The notes below the pieces were generated by a model. That model ran no database searches. It worked only from the letters and a program-made list of their open reading frames with translations, and was not told where the DNA came from. Below are positions 1 through 8,418 of a stretch of DNA of 64,000 nt, piece by piece (position 1 is the first letter of the stretch; the number at the start of each line of letters is the position of its first letter). Position numbers and translations under genes: made by a program. The stretch is from NCBI RefSeq assembly GCF_002149015.1, contig NZ_NGFO01000019.1:42424-106423 (forward strand). Direction: 5' to 3'. This stretch comes from Gordonia lacunae. GTDB lineage: Bacteria; Actinomycetota; Actinomycetes; Mycobacteriales; Mycobacteriaceae.

Positions 1-560
1 CAGCTGTTGAGGCCACGAGGCCCGTAGCGCCATACCCTTGCGCCAGTAGGTGTGGTTTCAAGCCGGGCAGGTCGAGACCCGGAACGCCAGGATTCTTCTG
101 AAAAGTGGCGAACGCTTCGAGGATTCCATACTCGTGATTGTTGGGCACGATCACGACGAGCGGTAGCTATTGGCGGACGGCGGTGTAGAGAGCTTGGGAA
201 GAGAACTGCAGTGCACCGTCCCCGATGACGGCGACGACCGGACGGTTTCGGCCCATGTCACGTTCGGGCAAACGCCACACCCACCGCAGCGGGTAGATCC
301 CAGCCGAGGGCACCGCTGGCCATCGCGTAACAGCTGTCCGGCAGAGTGAGTTCCCATTCGGAGTGGAGGTCAGCGATATTCGACGGCGGCTCCTGGACGA
401 CGATTGTGTCGTCTGGCGAGGCGGAGCGCAGCACACGGAAGAGCTGTCGCGGAGTGGGTGTCTCATCGTCCGTCGGATCAGCCGGTTGTGCCTCGGCTGA
501 CGGGTGCGGCGCTAGCCGATGCTTTTGAAGGTCGAATCGTGAGTTCCGAGCGAGTGGCAA
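1..560 (-). pseudogene. benzoylformate decarboxylase (MdlC-like) remnant, C-terminal half, broken
   Basis: Minus-strand translation gives the linker and thiamine-diphosphate (TPP) domain of a benzoylformate decarboxylase-type enzyme. Recognisable blocks are MASGALGWDLPAAVGVAFAR, then PVVAVIGDGALQFSSQALYT with the GDG of the TPP/metal site, then LVVIVPNNHEYGILE. These blocks are not in one open frame. A frameshift lies near 260-275, between the AVGVAFAR and MGRNRPVV segments, and an in-frame TAG at 167-169 splits TAVRQ from LPLVVIV. No N-terminal alpha domain is found upstream before the AraC gene ends at 639. The left edge is cut by the window. The family decarboxylates benzoylformate in mandelate breakdown; this copy cannot make a full enzyme as read. 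A sequencing error could explain one lesion but hardly both plus the missing N-terminus. Confidence 0.8.
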
Positions 561-638
561 CTGCCGTGCGAAGACGGGCTGTCAGTGTGAGCATCGGCGG
601 TCAGCACCGCCTGGACGCCGATGTCGTTGCCAGACCAA

Positions 639-1685
639 TCACTTTGAGCCCTCGAGGTCGTCGCGGCGATCCGCTTGCCGTGATGCGCGGAATTCGATGG
701 GGCTCAGTCCGGTCTCGGCTCGCAATCTGGCACGCAGGGTGTTTGCGGAGATGAACCCGGATTGGCGCGCGATGTCGTCGAGGGACAATTCTGTTGTGCA
801 GGCGAGCAATTCCATTGCCTGAGCCAGACGCCGACGTTTGAGGAGCTGGGCCGGCGAGTTCTGGGCTTGGGCGAAGTGTCGGTAGAGATGGCGTCGGCTG
901 ATGTGCAACATCGACGCGATGGCGTCGGCGGAGAACATCGGATCACGATAGTGCTGTTCGATGAGCTCGATTGCGGCTTCGCGAACGCCGGGGCTTTCCC
1001 GATGCGGCCGGCGTTCGTCATAGCTGTGCAGGCCGATTGCTTCCCGGATCGTCCTGATCGCTGACAGTTCCATGTCAGGGGTCACGTCACGGCCCAGCAC
1101 CGCCGCATCACAGGCGAAGCGACGCACGAATTGTGCAGTCGACCGGGATACGAGCGAGTCGGCAGCTATCGGCAGTTCAGGAGTGCGCCCGATGTCGGTT
1201 CCCAGCCCGAGCAGTCGCTTGGGGATGAGCAACATTGCCGAGTCGGCCACCGAGTCGACGACATTGACGAACGGGCTGTCGAGCGCGAGGACTACGAGTT
1301 GTCCCTCGGTATAGGTCATCTTTCGGCCATACTGCGCAATTCGTAGACTGCCCTCGAGTACGTGCGACGCCACGATCACCAGTTCCATTGGATGGGAACG
1401 TATCTTGGCAGCAGTGAGTTCGGTGCGCCGCGGGGTATGCAACTCGCAGTGCGCCATCATCATCGACAGTTCTCGGTGATAGGTCAGGGATTCGTAGGCT
1501 TCGGGGCGCTCTGCGGTGACCGAGCTGAAAGCCGCCGAGTAGGCGGCCAGACCGGCTCGACCGACAAACCGTGTGGGTGGTGTTAGATCACTGGGATTGT
1601 TCACCCCCCATCGGGCGAACCAGTCGTTGATCACGCGCTGGTCGAGGCCTTCGGAGCCCGCGCCGCGCTTTGGTGTGCGGATCAC
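639..1685 (-). CDS. AraC-family transcriptional regulator
   Basis: This 348-residue protein has an N-terminal AraC-like ligand-binding half and a C-terminal AraC DNA-binding half (about residues 235-340). The two helix-turn-helix segments are visible around ISRRHLYRHFAQA and DDIARQSGFISANTLR, followed by the usual G-L-S-P-x-E-F-R ending. The GTG start at 1685 overlaps the stop of the upstream araC gene by 4 nt (GTGA), so translation is probably coupled. It is a paralogue of that upstream neighbour: both share ALIEQxYRDP at the start of the DNA-binding half. The downstream neighbour is a dead benzoylformate decarboxylase, so its original target may be lost. The effector is unknown. Confidence 0.9.
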   Translation of the reverse strand: MIRTPKRGAGSEGLDQRVINDWFARWGVNNPSDLTPPTRFVGRAGLAAYSAAFSSVTAERPEAYESLTYHRELSMMMAHCELHTPRRTELTAAKIRSHPMELVIVASHVLEGSLRIAQYGRKMTYTEGQLVVLALDSPFVNVVDSVADSAMLLIPKRLLGLGTDIGRTPELPIAADSLVSRSTAQFVRRFACDAAVLGRDVTPDMELSAIRTIREAIGLHSYDERRPHRESPGVREAAIELIEQHYRDPMFSADAIASMLHISRRHLYRHFAQAQNSPAQLLKRRRLAQAMELLACTTELSLDDIARQSGFISANTLRARLRAETGLSPIEFRASRQADRRDDLEGSK

Positions 1686-2716
1686 TCGCGGCCGCCGGTC
1701 GGCGCTGCGTGGTTGATCTTGCGAAATTGATTCGGTGTCATGCCGAACTGTGCGCGGAAGTGGTTGCGAAGCACTGCACCTGAGGTGAATCCCGATGCTT
1801 CGGCAACCCGGTCAATGCTGATGGTGGAGGAAGATTCGAGTAACGTCTTGGCCCTGTCGAGTCGTCGTCGAGCGATCATGGCGGCTGGAGATTCGGCGAC
1901 GTCGGCGAACATCCGGTACAACTGTCGGCGACTGAGGTGGAGTTCGCGGGCGACGGTGTCGGTGGTGAATGCAGGATCCCGATAGTTCTGTTCGATCAAC
2001 GCCCGAGTGGCGTCTTGGATGGCGTGTGCACTGTTTGTTGATGACCGACTCGTGTTGTCCGAGAGGGTAAGCGCGCATTTGATGACGTCGATGACGGCGA
2101 GTTCTGCTTCGGGCTCCGTGTCGGCGCCGCGGACAGCGACTTCCTGGGCGAAGTTGCGCAGGAATGCAGCGGCGGACCGCGCCAGAGGGCTCTCCGCGAC
2201 GAATGGCTCGATCCCTTGGACGCCGTCGGTGAGCAGGGCGGTCGGGATTCGCACGCCCACTGGGTCGCTCATAGCCAAAGTCGTGTGGGTGAATTCGGTG
2301 GAGGTGTCGAGGACACCGAGGAAGTCGTTTCCTCGGTAAGTTGTCGACTTGTCACCGTTGATGATCGTGCCGGACGCCGGCAACGATTGCGTCCACACGA
2401 AGGTGTGATGAGTTCCCCTCACTGCATTTTCTGTGTCGTTGCGGACAGCCACATATGGACGCCGCAGGGCCGCAAACGCCAAGATCAACGAGAGTGACCG
2501 TGAGAACATGATTTCGGCGAAATCCTCGACACCGTGCAGACCGGACAGCTCCAGGGCCGGCCGATAATGGGCAGCGCCTGCCTGCCCTGCTCGATAGACA
2601 TGGTAGGTGGGTCGCTGGCCGACTGGGGCGAAAGCACCGATACGTGCGTACCATCGCTCGACGTCGATGTCTGAGAACAACGATGAGATGGCGTCAGGTG
2701 GCGGAGAGGGGGTCAT
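1682..2716 (-). CDS. AraC-family transcriptional regulator (paralogue of the downstream one)
   Basis: This is a 344-residue AraC regulator. I chose the ATG at 2716 (MTPSPPPDAISS) because the open frame further upstream is low-complexity Arg-rich shadow translation, and because ATG at 2716 overlaps the stop of the membrane-protein gene by 4 nt (ATGA). The N-terminal region resembles the AraC-binding-like cupin half. The C-terminal helix-turn-helix pair sits near LSRRQLYRMFADVAES and IDRVAEASGFTSGAVLR. It is sandwiched in a three-gene overlapping operon (membrane protein, AraC, AraC). Co-translation of two related regulators is unusual and suggests they act together or on adjacent ligands. Targets are probably local, perhaps gadB or the Pip permease operon upstream, but this is inference. 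Confidence 0.9.
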   Translation of the reverse strand: MTPSPPPDAISSLFSDIDVERWYARIGAFAPVGQRPTYHVYRAGQAGAAHYRPALELSGLHGVEDFAEIMFSRSLSLILAFAALRRPYVAVRNDTENAVRGTHHTFVWTQSLPASGTIINGDKSTTYRGNDFLGVLDTSTEFTHTTLAMSDPVGVRIPTALLTDGVQGIEPFVAESPLARSAAAFLRNFAQEVAVRGADTEPEAELAVIDVIKCALTLSDNTSRSSTNSAHAIQDATRALIEQNYRDPAFTTDTVARELHLSRRQLYRMFADVAESPAAMIARRRLDRAKTLLESSSTISIDRVAEASGFTSGAVLRNHFRAQFGMTPNQFRKINHAAPTGGRE

Positions 2717-3378
2717 GGTGTACGTCGAGTCCAGACCGGCGCGACGATCAACGAGGCTGTCATGAAACACAGGGCGCCGATGAACGTGCCGGTGTTGGCG
2801 AGAGTGTTGTCGACACTGTTGCCGTCGGCCAGGACGTACGCGCCGACTGCGGATACGGCGAACGCCACGCAGCCGATCCAGTTGATCTGCGTTGACCACC
2901 AGTCGACGCTGCCCGGATTCCACCAGCGGTCGGTGCGGGTGTACGCGATGACCGCGGCAAGGCCGCTGATGAGGAAAGCCACCGAGCCGGCTGCGTCGGG
3001 AAACCACACGAAGTGGTCTTCAGCGCCCGCGTTGTGGGCCAGCAGCGCTGAGGACGTGCTCACATTGAACATCACGGTGCCCGCTGACTGTGTCGAAGCT
3101 GCTAGCCACTCGGCGCGCACCATCGTGCCCGAGCCGTAGCCGACCGAGACGGTGGCGGCACCGCAGCGTAGCAGTTGGATCAGTCCCGCGGCGGTGAAGA
3201 ACCAGGCGCCCATGAAGTAGCAGAGGTTCGCGGTCGACGCGCCTGCCCAGGTACCGAAACCGGGTGCAGATCCCAGCGCGAACAGGGCCGAGCCGATGAC
3301 GAAGCCCCAGCACTGTTTGTTCAGTGTCGGTGTCAAAAGCGTAGTGCGCCACTGTTGTGGCTCGGCTGCGATGCTCAT
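2713..3378 (-). CDS. YrhK-like multi-pass membrane protein
   Basis: This is a 221-residue hydrophobic protein with about five or six predicted membrane spans. Segments such as CWGFVIGSALFALGS and CYFMGAWFFTAAGLIQL recall the YrhK-like pattern (paired short helices, F-x-G-S/A-x-x-F-F-T). The function is unknown. I chose the ATG at 3378 because a GTGAGGA ribosome site sits about 9 nt upstream; the longer frame from 3417 has no better site. It heads an operon whose two downstream araC genes overlap it. A strong hairpin (3421-3455) separates it from gadB upstream, so it may have its own promoter or be expressed by read-through. A stress or acid-response role is only a guess from the gadB neighbour. 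Confidence 0.7.
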   Translation of the reverse strand: MSIAAEPQQWRTTLLTPTLNKQCWGFVIGSALFALGSAPGFGTWAGASTANLCYFMGAWFFTAAGLIQLLRCGAATVSVGYGSGTMVRAEWLAASTQSAGTVMFNVSTSSALLAHNAGAEDHFVWFPDAAGSVAFLISGLAAVIAYTRTDRWWNPGSVDWWSTQINWIGCVAFAVSAVGAYVLADGNSVDNTLANTGTFIGALCFMTASLIVAPVWTRRTP

Positions 3379-3420
3379 GTGTTGTGCGTCCTCACCTTGG
3401 GGGCAAGCCTCGTGCACGTT

Positions 3421-3455
3421 GTCGTGCCGGGACAGTTTCGCTGTCCCGGCACGAC
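3421..3455 (-). terminator. 15-bp perfect hairpin after gadB
   Basis: A perfect 15-bp inverted repeat (3421-3435 pairs with 3441-3455) has a 5-nt loop (tttcg). It lies 6 nt beyond the gadB stop and before the next same-strand gene. There is no clear T-run, as is common for actinobacterial terminators. It probably ends or attenuates gadB transcription ahead of the YrhK/AraC operon. Confidence 0.75.
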
Positions 3456-3461
3456 GCAGTG

Positions 3462-4874
3462 TCAGTGATGGAAATGCGATCCCGCGACAGCTATGCGTGG
3501 CATCGGGGCGTCGAGACTGTCAAGGAACTCGACTTCAGCCTCGATGTCCCGGAGCAATGCTGTCGCCAGATCGTGGCTCAACCCTGCCCGGACGACGATG
3601 CGTTGCAGGGTCATTGATGCGAGGTTGTCGGCCATCGGGTATGCGGGCACGAGCCACCCCTTCATCCGGAGGCGGTCGGAGAGATCGAACAGTGTCCAAC
3701 GGTCGGTGTGACCGTCCTTGAGGCGCCACGCGAAGACCGGGATGGTGTCGCCCCTGCTGACCAGCTCGAACGGGCCGACCTCGGCGATCTTTCCGGACAG
3801 ATACTGCGCGACATCCAGTGAACTCTGTTGGATCTGACGGTAGCCTTCCCGGCCGAGACGCAGGAAGTTGTAGTACTGCAACAGAACCTGCGCGCCCGGA
3901 CGCGAGAAGTTGAGCGCGAGTGTGGGCATGTCACCCCCGAGGTAGCTGCAGTGGAACACCATGCTCTCCGGCAGGGACTCGGTGTCGCGCCAGATGATCC
4001 AGCCCAGCCCGGGGTAGACCAGGCCATACTTGTGTCCGGAGGTGTTGATCGACACCACGCGCGGTACCCGGAAGTCCCACTCCAGGTCCGGTTGACAGAA
4101 TGGGGCGATCATCGCCCCCGATGCGCCATCGACGTGGATCTTCACGTCCAGTCCGGTCGACGCCTGGATCTCGTCGAGCTTTTCCGAGATCTGTTTCACG
4201 GGCTCGTACAATCCGTTGTAGGTGACACCCATGATGGCCACGACCCCGATGGTGTTCTCATCGACGTACTTCTCCAGGTCGTGACCGTCGAAGACGATGT
4301 GGTCCTCGGTGACCGGAACCCACCTGGGCTCGACCTCGAAGTAGTTGAGGAACTTCTCCCAGCACACCTGGACTGCGGTGGACAGAACGAGGTTCGGAGC
4401 CTCTATTGATTTGCCCTCCGCTTTGCGGCGCGCTTGCCAATGCCGCTTGAGGGCCAGCCCACCGAGCATGGCGGCCTCTGACGATCCGATGGTCGAGGTC
4501 CCGATCGACGAGTTCACATCGGGGACGTTCCACAGGTCGGCGAGGATCTTCCAGCACCGGTCCTCGATCGCCGCTGTCTGCGGGTACTCGTCTTTGTCGA
4601 TCATGTTCTTGTCATAGGTCTCGCTGTAGAGCTGACGCGCTTCGTCATCCATCCAGGTGGTGACGAAGGTAGCCAGGTTCAACCGGGCGTTGCCGTCGAG
4701 CATCGCCTCATCGTGGACGATCTGGTAGGCCGTCTCAGGAAGGCTCATCCCGTCCGGTATCTGGAACTTCGGCAGCTCAGTCGACTCCCCTGGTCTGACG
4801 AAGACCGGGTTGATCGAGAGCGAATCGGTGGCGTTGGTGGTGGTTCGAGCGTTGGAGCGGGCGGTGGTACTCAT
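3462..4874 (-). CDS. gadB: glutamate decarboxylase
   Basis: This is a 470-residue pyridoxal-phosphate enzyme of the group II decarboxylases, matching bacterial GadB in length. It converts L-glutamate to GABA and CO2, consuming a proton in the cytoplasm. Visible signatures are TSTIGSSEAAMLGGLALKRH near residue 125, the HVDGASGAM cofactor-binding Asp, and SINTSGHKYGL with the PLP-binding Lys in the HKYG motif. I chose the ATG at 4874 for the strong GAGGAGG site 5 nt upstream. It lies 82 nt downstream of the Pip/YhgE permease on the same strand, so the two may be co-transcribed. No GadC glutamate/GABA antiporter is present in the window, so the acid-resistance circuit would have to use a different or distant transporter. 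Confidence 0.95.
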   Translation of the reverse strand: MSTTARSNARTTTNATDSLSINPVFVRPGESTELPKFQIPDGMSLPETAYQIVHDEAMLDGNARLNLATFVTTWMDDEARQLYSETYDKNMIDKDEYPQTAAIEDRCWKILADLWNVPDVNSSIGTSTIGSSEAAMLGGLALKRHWQARRKAEGKSIEAPNLVLSTAVQVCWEKFLNYFEVEPRWVPVTEDHIVFDGHDLEKYVDENTIGVVAIMGVTYNGLYEPVKQISEKLDEIQASTGLDVKIHVDGASGAMIAPFCQPDLEWDFRVPRVVSINTSGHKYGLVYPGLGWIIWRDTESLPESMVFHCSYLGGDMPTLALNFSRPGAQVLLQYYNFLRLGREGYRQIQQSSLDVAQYLSGKIAEVGPFELVSRGDTIPVFAWRLKDGHTDRWTLFDLSDRLRMKGWLVPAYPMADNLASMTLQRIVVRAGLSHDLATALLRDIEAEVEFLDSLDAPMPRIAVAGSHFHH

Positions 4875-4956
4875 CTGTTCCTCCTCAGAAGTGGACTGGT
4901 GACGGATGTCTGCTGGGACTGTCGGCTGCACGCGGGTGGTACCGGAACACCTCTGC

Positions 4957-6921
4957 CTAGACCTCGACAGGCGGATAGAGCCGGTCCATGTTGTATTGGC
5001 GGTTGCGCCGCGCCGCCCAGGTGGAGACAGCGAGGAATACCGCGGTGAGACCGGTGACCACTGCGACAGCGATCCACAGGCGATGATCGACGCCCCCGAC
5101 GGTCAGTTGGCGTAGCCCGTTGACGGTGTATGTCATCGGGTCTACCCAGTGGATGTATTGGAATGGTTTCGTGGTGGTCGGCACGGGATAGATACCTCCG
5201 GCGGAGGTGAGCATGATCATCAGGAAAGCCAGGGTGACCACCCGGCCGACCGCGGGACCGAAGAGCGCGTTGAACATTTGGATCATCGCCAGGAACATCG
5301 CGACCATCAACAGCATGAAACCGTAGGTGGCGATGGGGTACACCGGTCGCAGGCCGATCGCGAAGACCACGACTGCATAGAGGATGGTTGCCTGCAACAA
5401 GCCCACCGCAAAGGTGGGGGCGAACGACGCCAAGACCACCCGGAATGAGTTGAGTCCTTGGACGATCGGGCGAGATTGCAACGGGGTGAACAGCATCCAG
5501 GCGATGATGCTGCCGACAAAGAGTGCGAGCCCGAAGAAGAACGGGGTGAAGCCGGTGCCGAAGGTCTTGGCCTCGTTGAGCGTGTCCTCCTTGAGCGCGA
5601 CCGGGCGGGCCAAGGTTGCGGTCAGCTCGTCCTTCTGTCGCTGCGACCAAGCGGGTATGGCCGCGACGCCGTCGTTGATTCCGCCCGCCAGTTGTTCGGT
5701 TCCAGCGGCGAGTTTGACCGTTCCCGCGGACAGCTGATCGGCGCCGTTGCTCAGTTCCACGAGACCGGTGCTGAGTTGGTCTGCTCCCGTGCTCAACTGT
5801 GCCGACGCCGAGCGGGCGGCGACAACGTCGTTGCGCAGACCGTCGTCGGCGAACAGGCTGAGCGCGACCCGCGTCGGGCTTTGGGGGTTCGACAGCTGCC
5901 CGGATAACACCTCTGCGTCGGTCCGCAGCTGGGTGAGCTGGTTGTTCGCTCCGGGACTCAGTCCGCCAGTGTCCAGCAGGGATTGGGCGGGAGCCATGGC
6001 ATCGGCGACAGCACGCACGTTGGGGTCAGGGCTGGACCGCAGGCGGGTCACCGCGTCTGACAGCAGTCGACTGGCCTGGGACTGCCGCGACGACACCTCA
6101 GCCAGCTGATCGGCGATCGATCCACTCGTGGCGCCCACTCGAGACGCAGTCGCGGCGAGTTCTTGGGCGCTCGGTCCGGAACCCCTACCTCGGTCCAGAG
6201 CCGCGACCAAGGGGGTTGTGGCACGTTGCACAACGGTGTTGAGCTCGTCGAGAGCGCCGGCGAGCTGTTTACTGCCGTCACGTGCCGTGACGAGGTTGGT
6301 GGCGAGTTCGCCGGCGCCGGTGTTGGCGGTCTTCATACCGGCGTTCAGTTCGTTGGCACCCGCCTGGGCCTGACGTAGCTTCGGAATCATCTGGCTGACG
6401 TCGTTGAGCACGATGTCGAAGGTCTGGGCTCCGACCTGGGCTCCGACCTGATTGACGACTTGCTGGGCGGCGTCTTGCCCCATGACGGTCGACAGATAGT
6501 TGTTGGCGTCGTTGTAGGTGAAGATCAGTTCGGCCGACCGTGGAGCTCCGCTGGTCGGGGAGGCCAGGGCTTCGCTGAAGTCATCGGGCAGGGTGATCGA
6601 GAAGTAGTAGGTGCCGTTCGCAACACCTTCTTGCGCCGCTTTCGCGGAGACGGGATGGAGGTCGAGCTGTTTGGAGTCGATCAGACCCGTAACAACCTGG
6701 TCACCGGCTTTGAGCGGTTCGCCCTGTACGACCGCCCCGGTGTCGGCGTTGACGAGGGCGACGGGGATCTTGTCGACGGCGTTGAACGGGTTCCAGAATG
6801 CCCAGAGATAGAGCGCGCCGTACATCAGTGGCATGAGGATGATGACGATCAGCGCGAGCCGGGGCATACGGCCGCGGTAGTAGCGCTTGAAGTCGCTGCC
6901 CGGCGAGAATGCGGCAAGCAT
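4957..6921 (-). CDS. YhgE/Pip-type ABC-2-like membrane protein
   Basis: This is a 654-residue protein with the YhgE/Pip architecture. One N-terminal membrane span (about residues 20-40, LALIVIILMPLMYGALYLW) is followed by a long extracytoplasmic region beginning with the Pip-type VALVNADTGAVVQGEPL block. Coiled heptad-like repeats follow (GADQLSTGLVELSNGADQLS and similar). The C-terminal block of five or six spans ends in PFQYIHWVDPMTYTVNGLRQ. The family includes phage-infection proteins and ESX/type VII-linked exporters; substrates are mostly unknown. I chose the ATG at 6921, 1 nt after the stop of the ATPase-like gene, so the pair is surely co-translated. The ATPase partner is degenerate, which raises the question of how transport is powered. 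Confidence 0.88.
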   Translation of the reverse strand: MLAAFSPGSDFKRYYRGRMPRLALIVIILMPLMYGALYLWAFWNPFNAVDKIPVALVNADTGAVVQGEPLKAGDQVVTGLIDSKQLDLHPVSAKAAQEGVANGTYYFSITLPDDFSEALASPTSGAPRSAELIFTYNDANNYLSTVMGQDAAQQVVNQVGAQVGAQTFDIVLNDVSQMIPKLRQAQAGANELNAGMKTANTGAGELATNLVTARDGSKQLAGALDELNTVVQRATTPLVAALDRGRGSGPSAQELAATASRVGATSGSIADQLAEVSSRQSQASRLLSDAVTRLRSSPDPNVRAVADAMAPAQSLLDTGGLSPGANNQLTQLRTDAEVLSGQLSNPQSPTRVALSLFADDGLRNDVVAARSASAQLSTGADQLSTGLVELSNGADQLSAGTVKLAAGTEQLAGGINDGVAAIPAWSQRQKDELTATLARPVALKEDTLNEAKTFGTGFTPFFFGLALFVGSIIAWMLFTPLQSRPIVQGLNSFRVVLASFAPTFAVGLLQATILYAVVVFAIGLRPVYPIATYGFMLLMVAMFLAMIQMFNALFGPAVGRVVTLAFLMIMLTSAGGIYPVPTTTKPFQYIHWVDPMTYTVNGLRQLTVGGVDHRLWIAVAVVTGLTAVFLAVSTWAARRNRQYNMDRLYPPVEV

Positions 6922-6922
6922 G

Positions 6923-7690
6923 TCAGATCCGATCTTCCTGGACGATTCGCGCGAACTCGTCGTCGGTGAGGTTGTCGACTCGAAGGACTTGGCGTACGCC
7001 GAGGCCGCGGTGCACACCGTTCACATCGGCGGTTATCACCGTCTGCTCGCGGCCTAGATCCACCAGTCGCTCGAGCAGCTTGTCGGTGTTGCTTGTCCGT
7101 GTCATCCGATCGACTCCGCCGGTGACGAGCAACGGTGGTCGCTTCAGGTTCGCCATCGCGATACGCAACAGCGCCCCAGTCAATTCGGGTAGTTCTTCGA
7201 CGAAGGAATCGAGATGCGGAAGGGTCAGTGGTCCGAACACCGGCCGGCACAACCGCTCCAGATCCTCTGGCGTCGACTGCCCCACCCACCTAAACCACGG
7301 CGCTTGCCAGCGGATCTGCTCAGTTACGACGTCACGAACCCGGATGGTCTGGTCGATGCCGTCGACCTCGTCGATGTCGGCGATTGCCGCATTGGCAAAG
7401 AGTCTGCGGGCGTCGTTCGTTCGGCCGAAAGCGGTCAGCCTCCCGCTCGTAGGTGTCATCCGCCCGGCGAGGGTCAGCAACAACGCCGTGCGTCCTCGTC
7501 CCACCGAGCCTTCCAGTACGGTGACTCCGCCGGGACGGATTGCTACATCGGTCGGTCCGAAGATCGGGCCCCAGGAGGCACGGACCGCGATCTGATCGGC
7601 GACCAGCAGGAACTCATCGGTGTCGTGAGAACCGTCGACGCCCTCGATCGGCCCGGTTACCTCCGCTCCGGAATTTCCGGACGTGCGCAT
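6923..7690 (-). CDS. ABC transporter ATP-binding-like protein with degenerate motifs
   Basis: This 255-residue protein has the fold order of an ABC ATPase but altered catalytic motifs. The Walker A region reads EGSVGRGRTALLLTLAGRM, with Arg where Lys is expected. There is no LSGGQ; the matching place reads LPELTGALLRIAMANL. The Walker B region reads PPLLVTGGVD without the Asp-Glu pair. The layout still matches ATPases that pair with Pip/YhgE proteins, which follow directly 1 nt downstream. I chose the ATG at 7690 (MRTSGNSG) over 7705 because AAAGGG lies 6 nt upstream. It may bind nucleotide without efficient hydrolysis, or act as a regulatory subunit. It is the first gene of the minus-strand operon leading to the permease and perhaps gadB. 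Confidence 0.75.
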   Translation of the reverse strand: MRTSGNSGAEVTGPIEGVDGSHDTDEFLLVADQIAVRASWGPIFGPTDVAIRPGGVTVLEGSVGRGRTALLLTLAGRMTPTSGRLTAFGRTNDARRLFANAAIADIDEVDGIDQTIRVRDVVTEQIRWQAPWFRWVGQSTPEDLERLCRPVFGPLTLPHLDSFVEELPELTGALLRIAMANLKRPPLLVTGGVDRMTRTSNTDKLLERLVDLGREQTVITADVNGVHRGLGVRQVLRVDNLTDDEFARIVQEDRI

Positions 7691-8418
7691 TGTTGACCCT
7701 TTCATCAGGCGTGCTGGTCGATACGAAATATCGCGAATAGATGGCCCACCAATTAGTTTTCCGAATTCGCCGGATCTTGATTCTCAGCGGTGCACACCGA
7801 AACTTTGCCAAGAAGAGGGAGCAACGTATTTATTGAGACGGATCACCTGGGTTGTTCCGCGTCCGTTTCAGCCAGAGGCTAGCGTCAGCGTGCGCCTTGC
7901 GGCGGCAAAATCGCGCGATCGTAGAATCGTTCGGCTTGCTCTCACTCACGGTTCAGCGCGCTTGCGATGGCCCGCCCCAAGGCGTTCACACGCACACGCA
8001 CCGAGTCAGAACGCTGTAACTATTCGACTGTCGCGCAACAAGACTGCATGCTTTGGTTGACCAAGAAGTCGATGTCTCACGCGGGCGGCCTCCTGCCTGG
8101 CCGTACCGAACAGGGTGCGCAACGTCGGCGAGGACGCACCTAAACTAGGCACGGTGTCATCCATACCATGTTTCAAAAAAAGATCAAAGCGTCCGAGTGG
8201 GTCAGGGCAATTTGAGACAACGCAACATCGATCTTGTGCCGAGCGAGTCTCAATGAGCCTGTCGGCTGCTGTGTGCGTACTACGGTCCTAACCACCTGAA
8301 GTGGTTGTGGACCATGAGAGAGCGCTCCTAGGCCGATCGCGGAACCGCGAGCCTTTATGTGTCCAGGACCTTCGGCGAGTCAATACTCCTATGTCCCCGC
8401 AGAAAGTGGTGATCGACG
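7691..8418. other. AT-richer intergenic region between divergent operons
   Basis: About 730 bases with no credible gene. Open frames here lack ribosome sites and GC-rich codon bias. The stretch is visibly richer in A/T than the flanking genes and should hold promoters for the Pip/gadB operon (leftward) and the amide hydrolase operon (rightward). A 5-5-5 inverted repeat (CGATA / TATCG, 7719-7733) lies 29-43 nt before the ATPase start and could be an operator. A second inverted repeat at 8285-8312 is listed separately. A CCTAAACTAGG-like element near 8138-8149 might contain a -10 box. Confidence 0.5.
8285..8312. promoter_or_regulatory. inverted repeat upstream of amide hydrolase
   Basis: AACCAC (8290-8295) and GTGGTT (8301-8306) form a perfect inverted repeat with a 5-nt spacer, flanked by outer GTCC (8285-8288) and GGAC (8309-8312). 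It lies about 110 nt before the start of the hydrolase gene. This could be a regulator operator or a 5'-UTR stem. No regulator gene is adjacent on this side. Confidence 0.4.

Noticed and set aside
7683..8060. A 125-codon plus-strand ORF in the AT-rich gap
   Set aside because: No ribosome site, no recognisable domain, and it overlaps the start of the ATPase-like gene.
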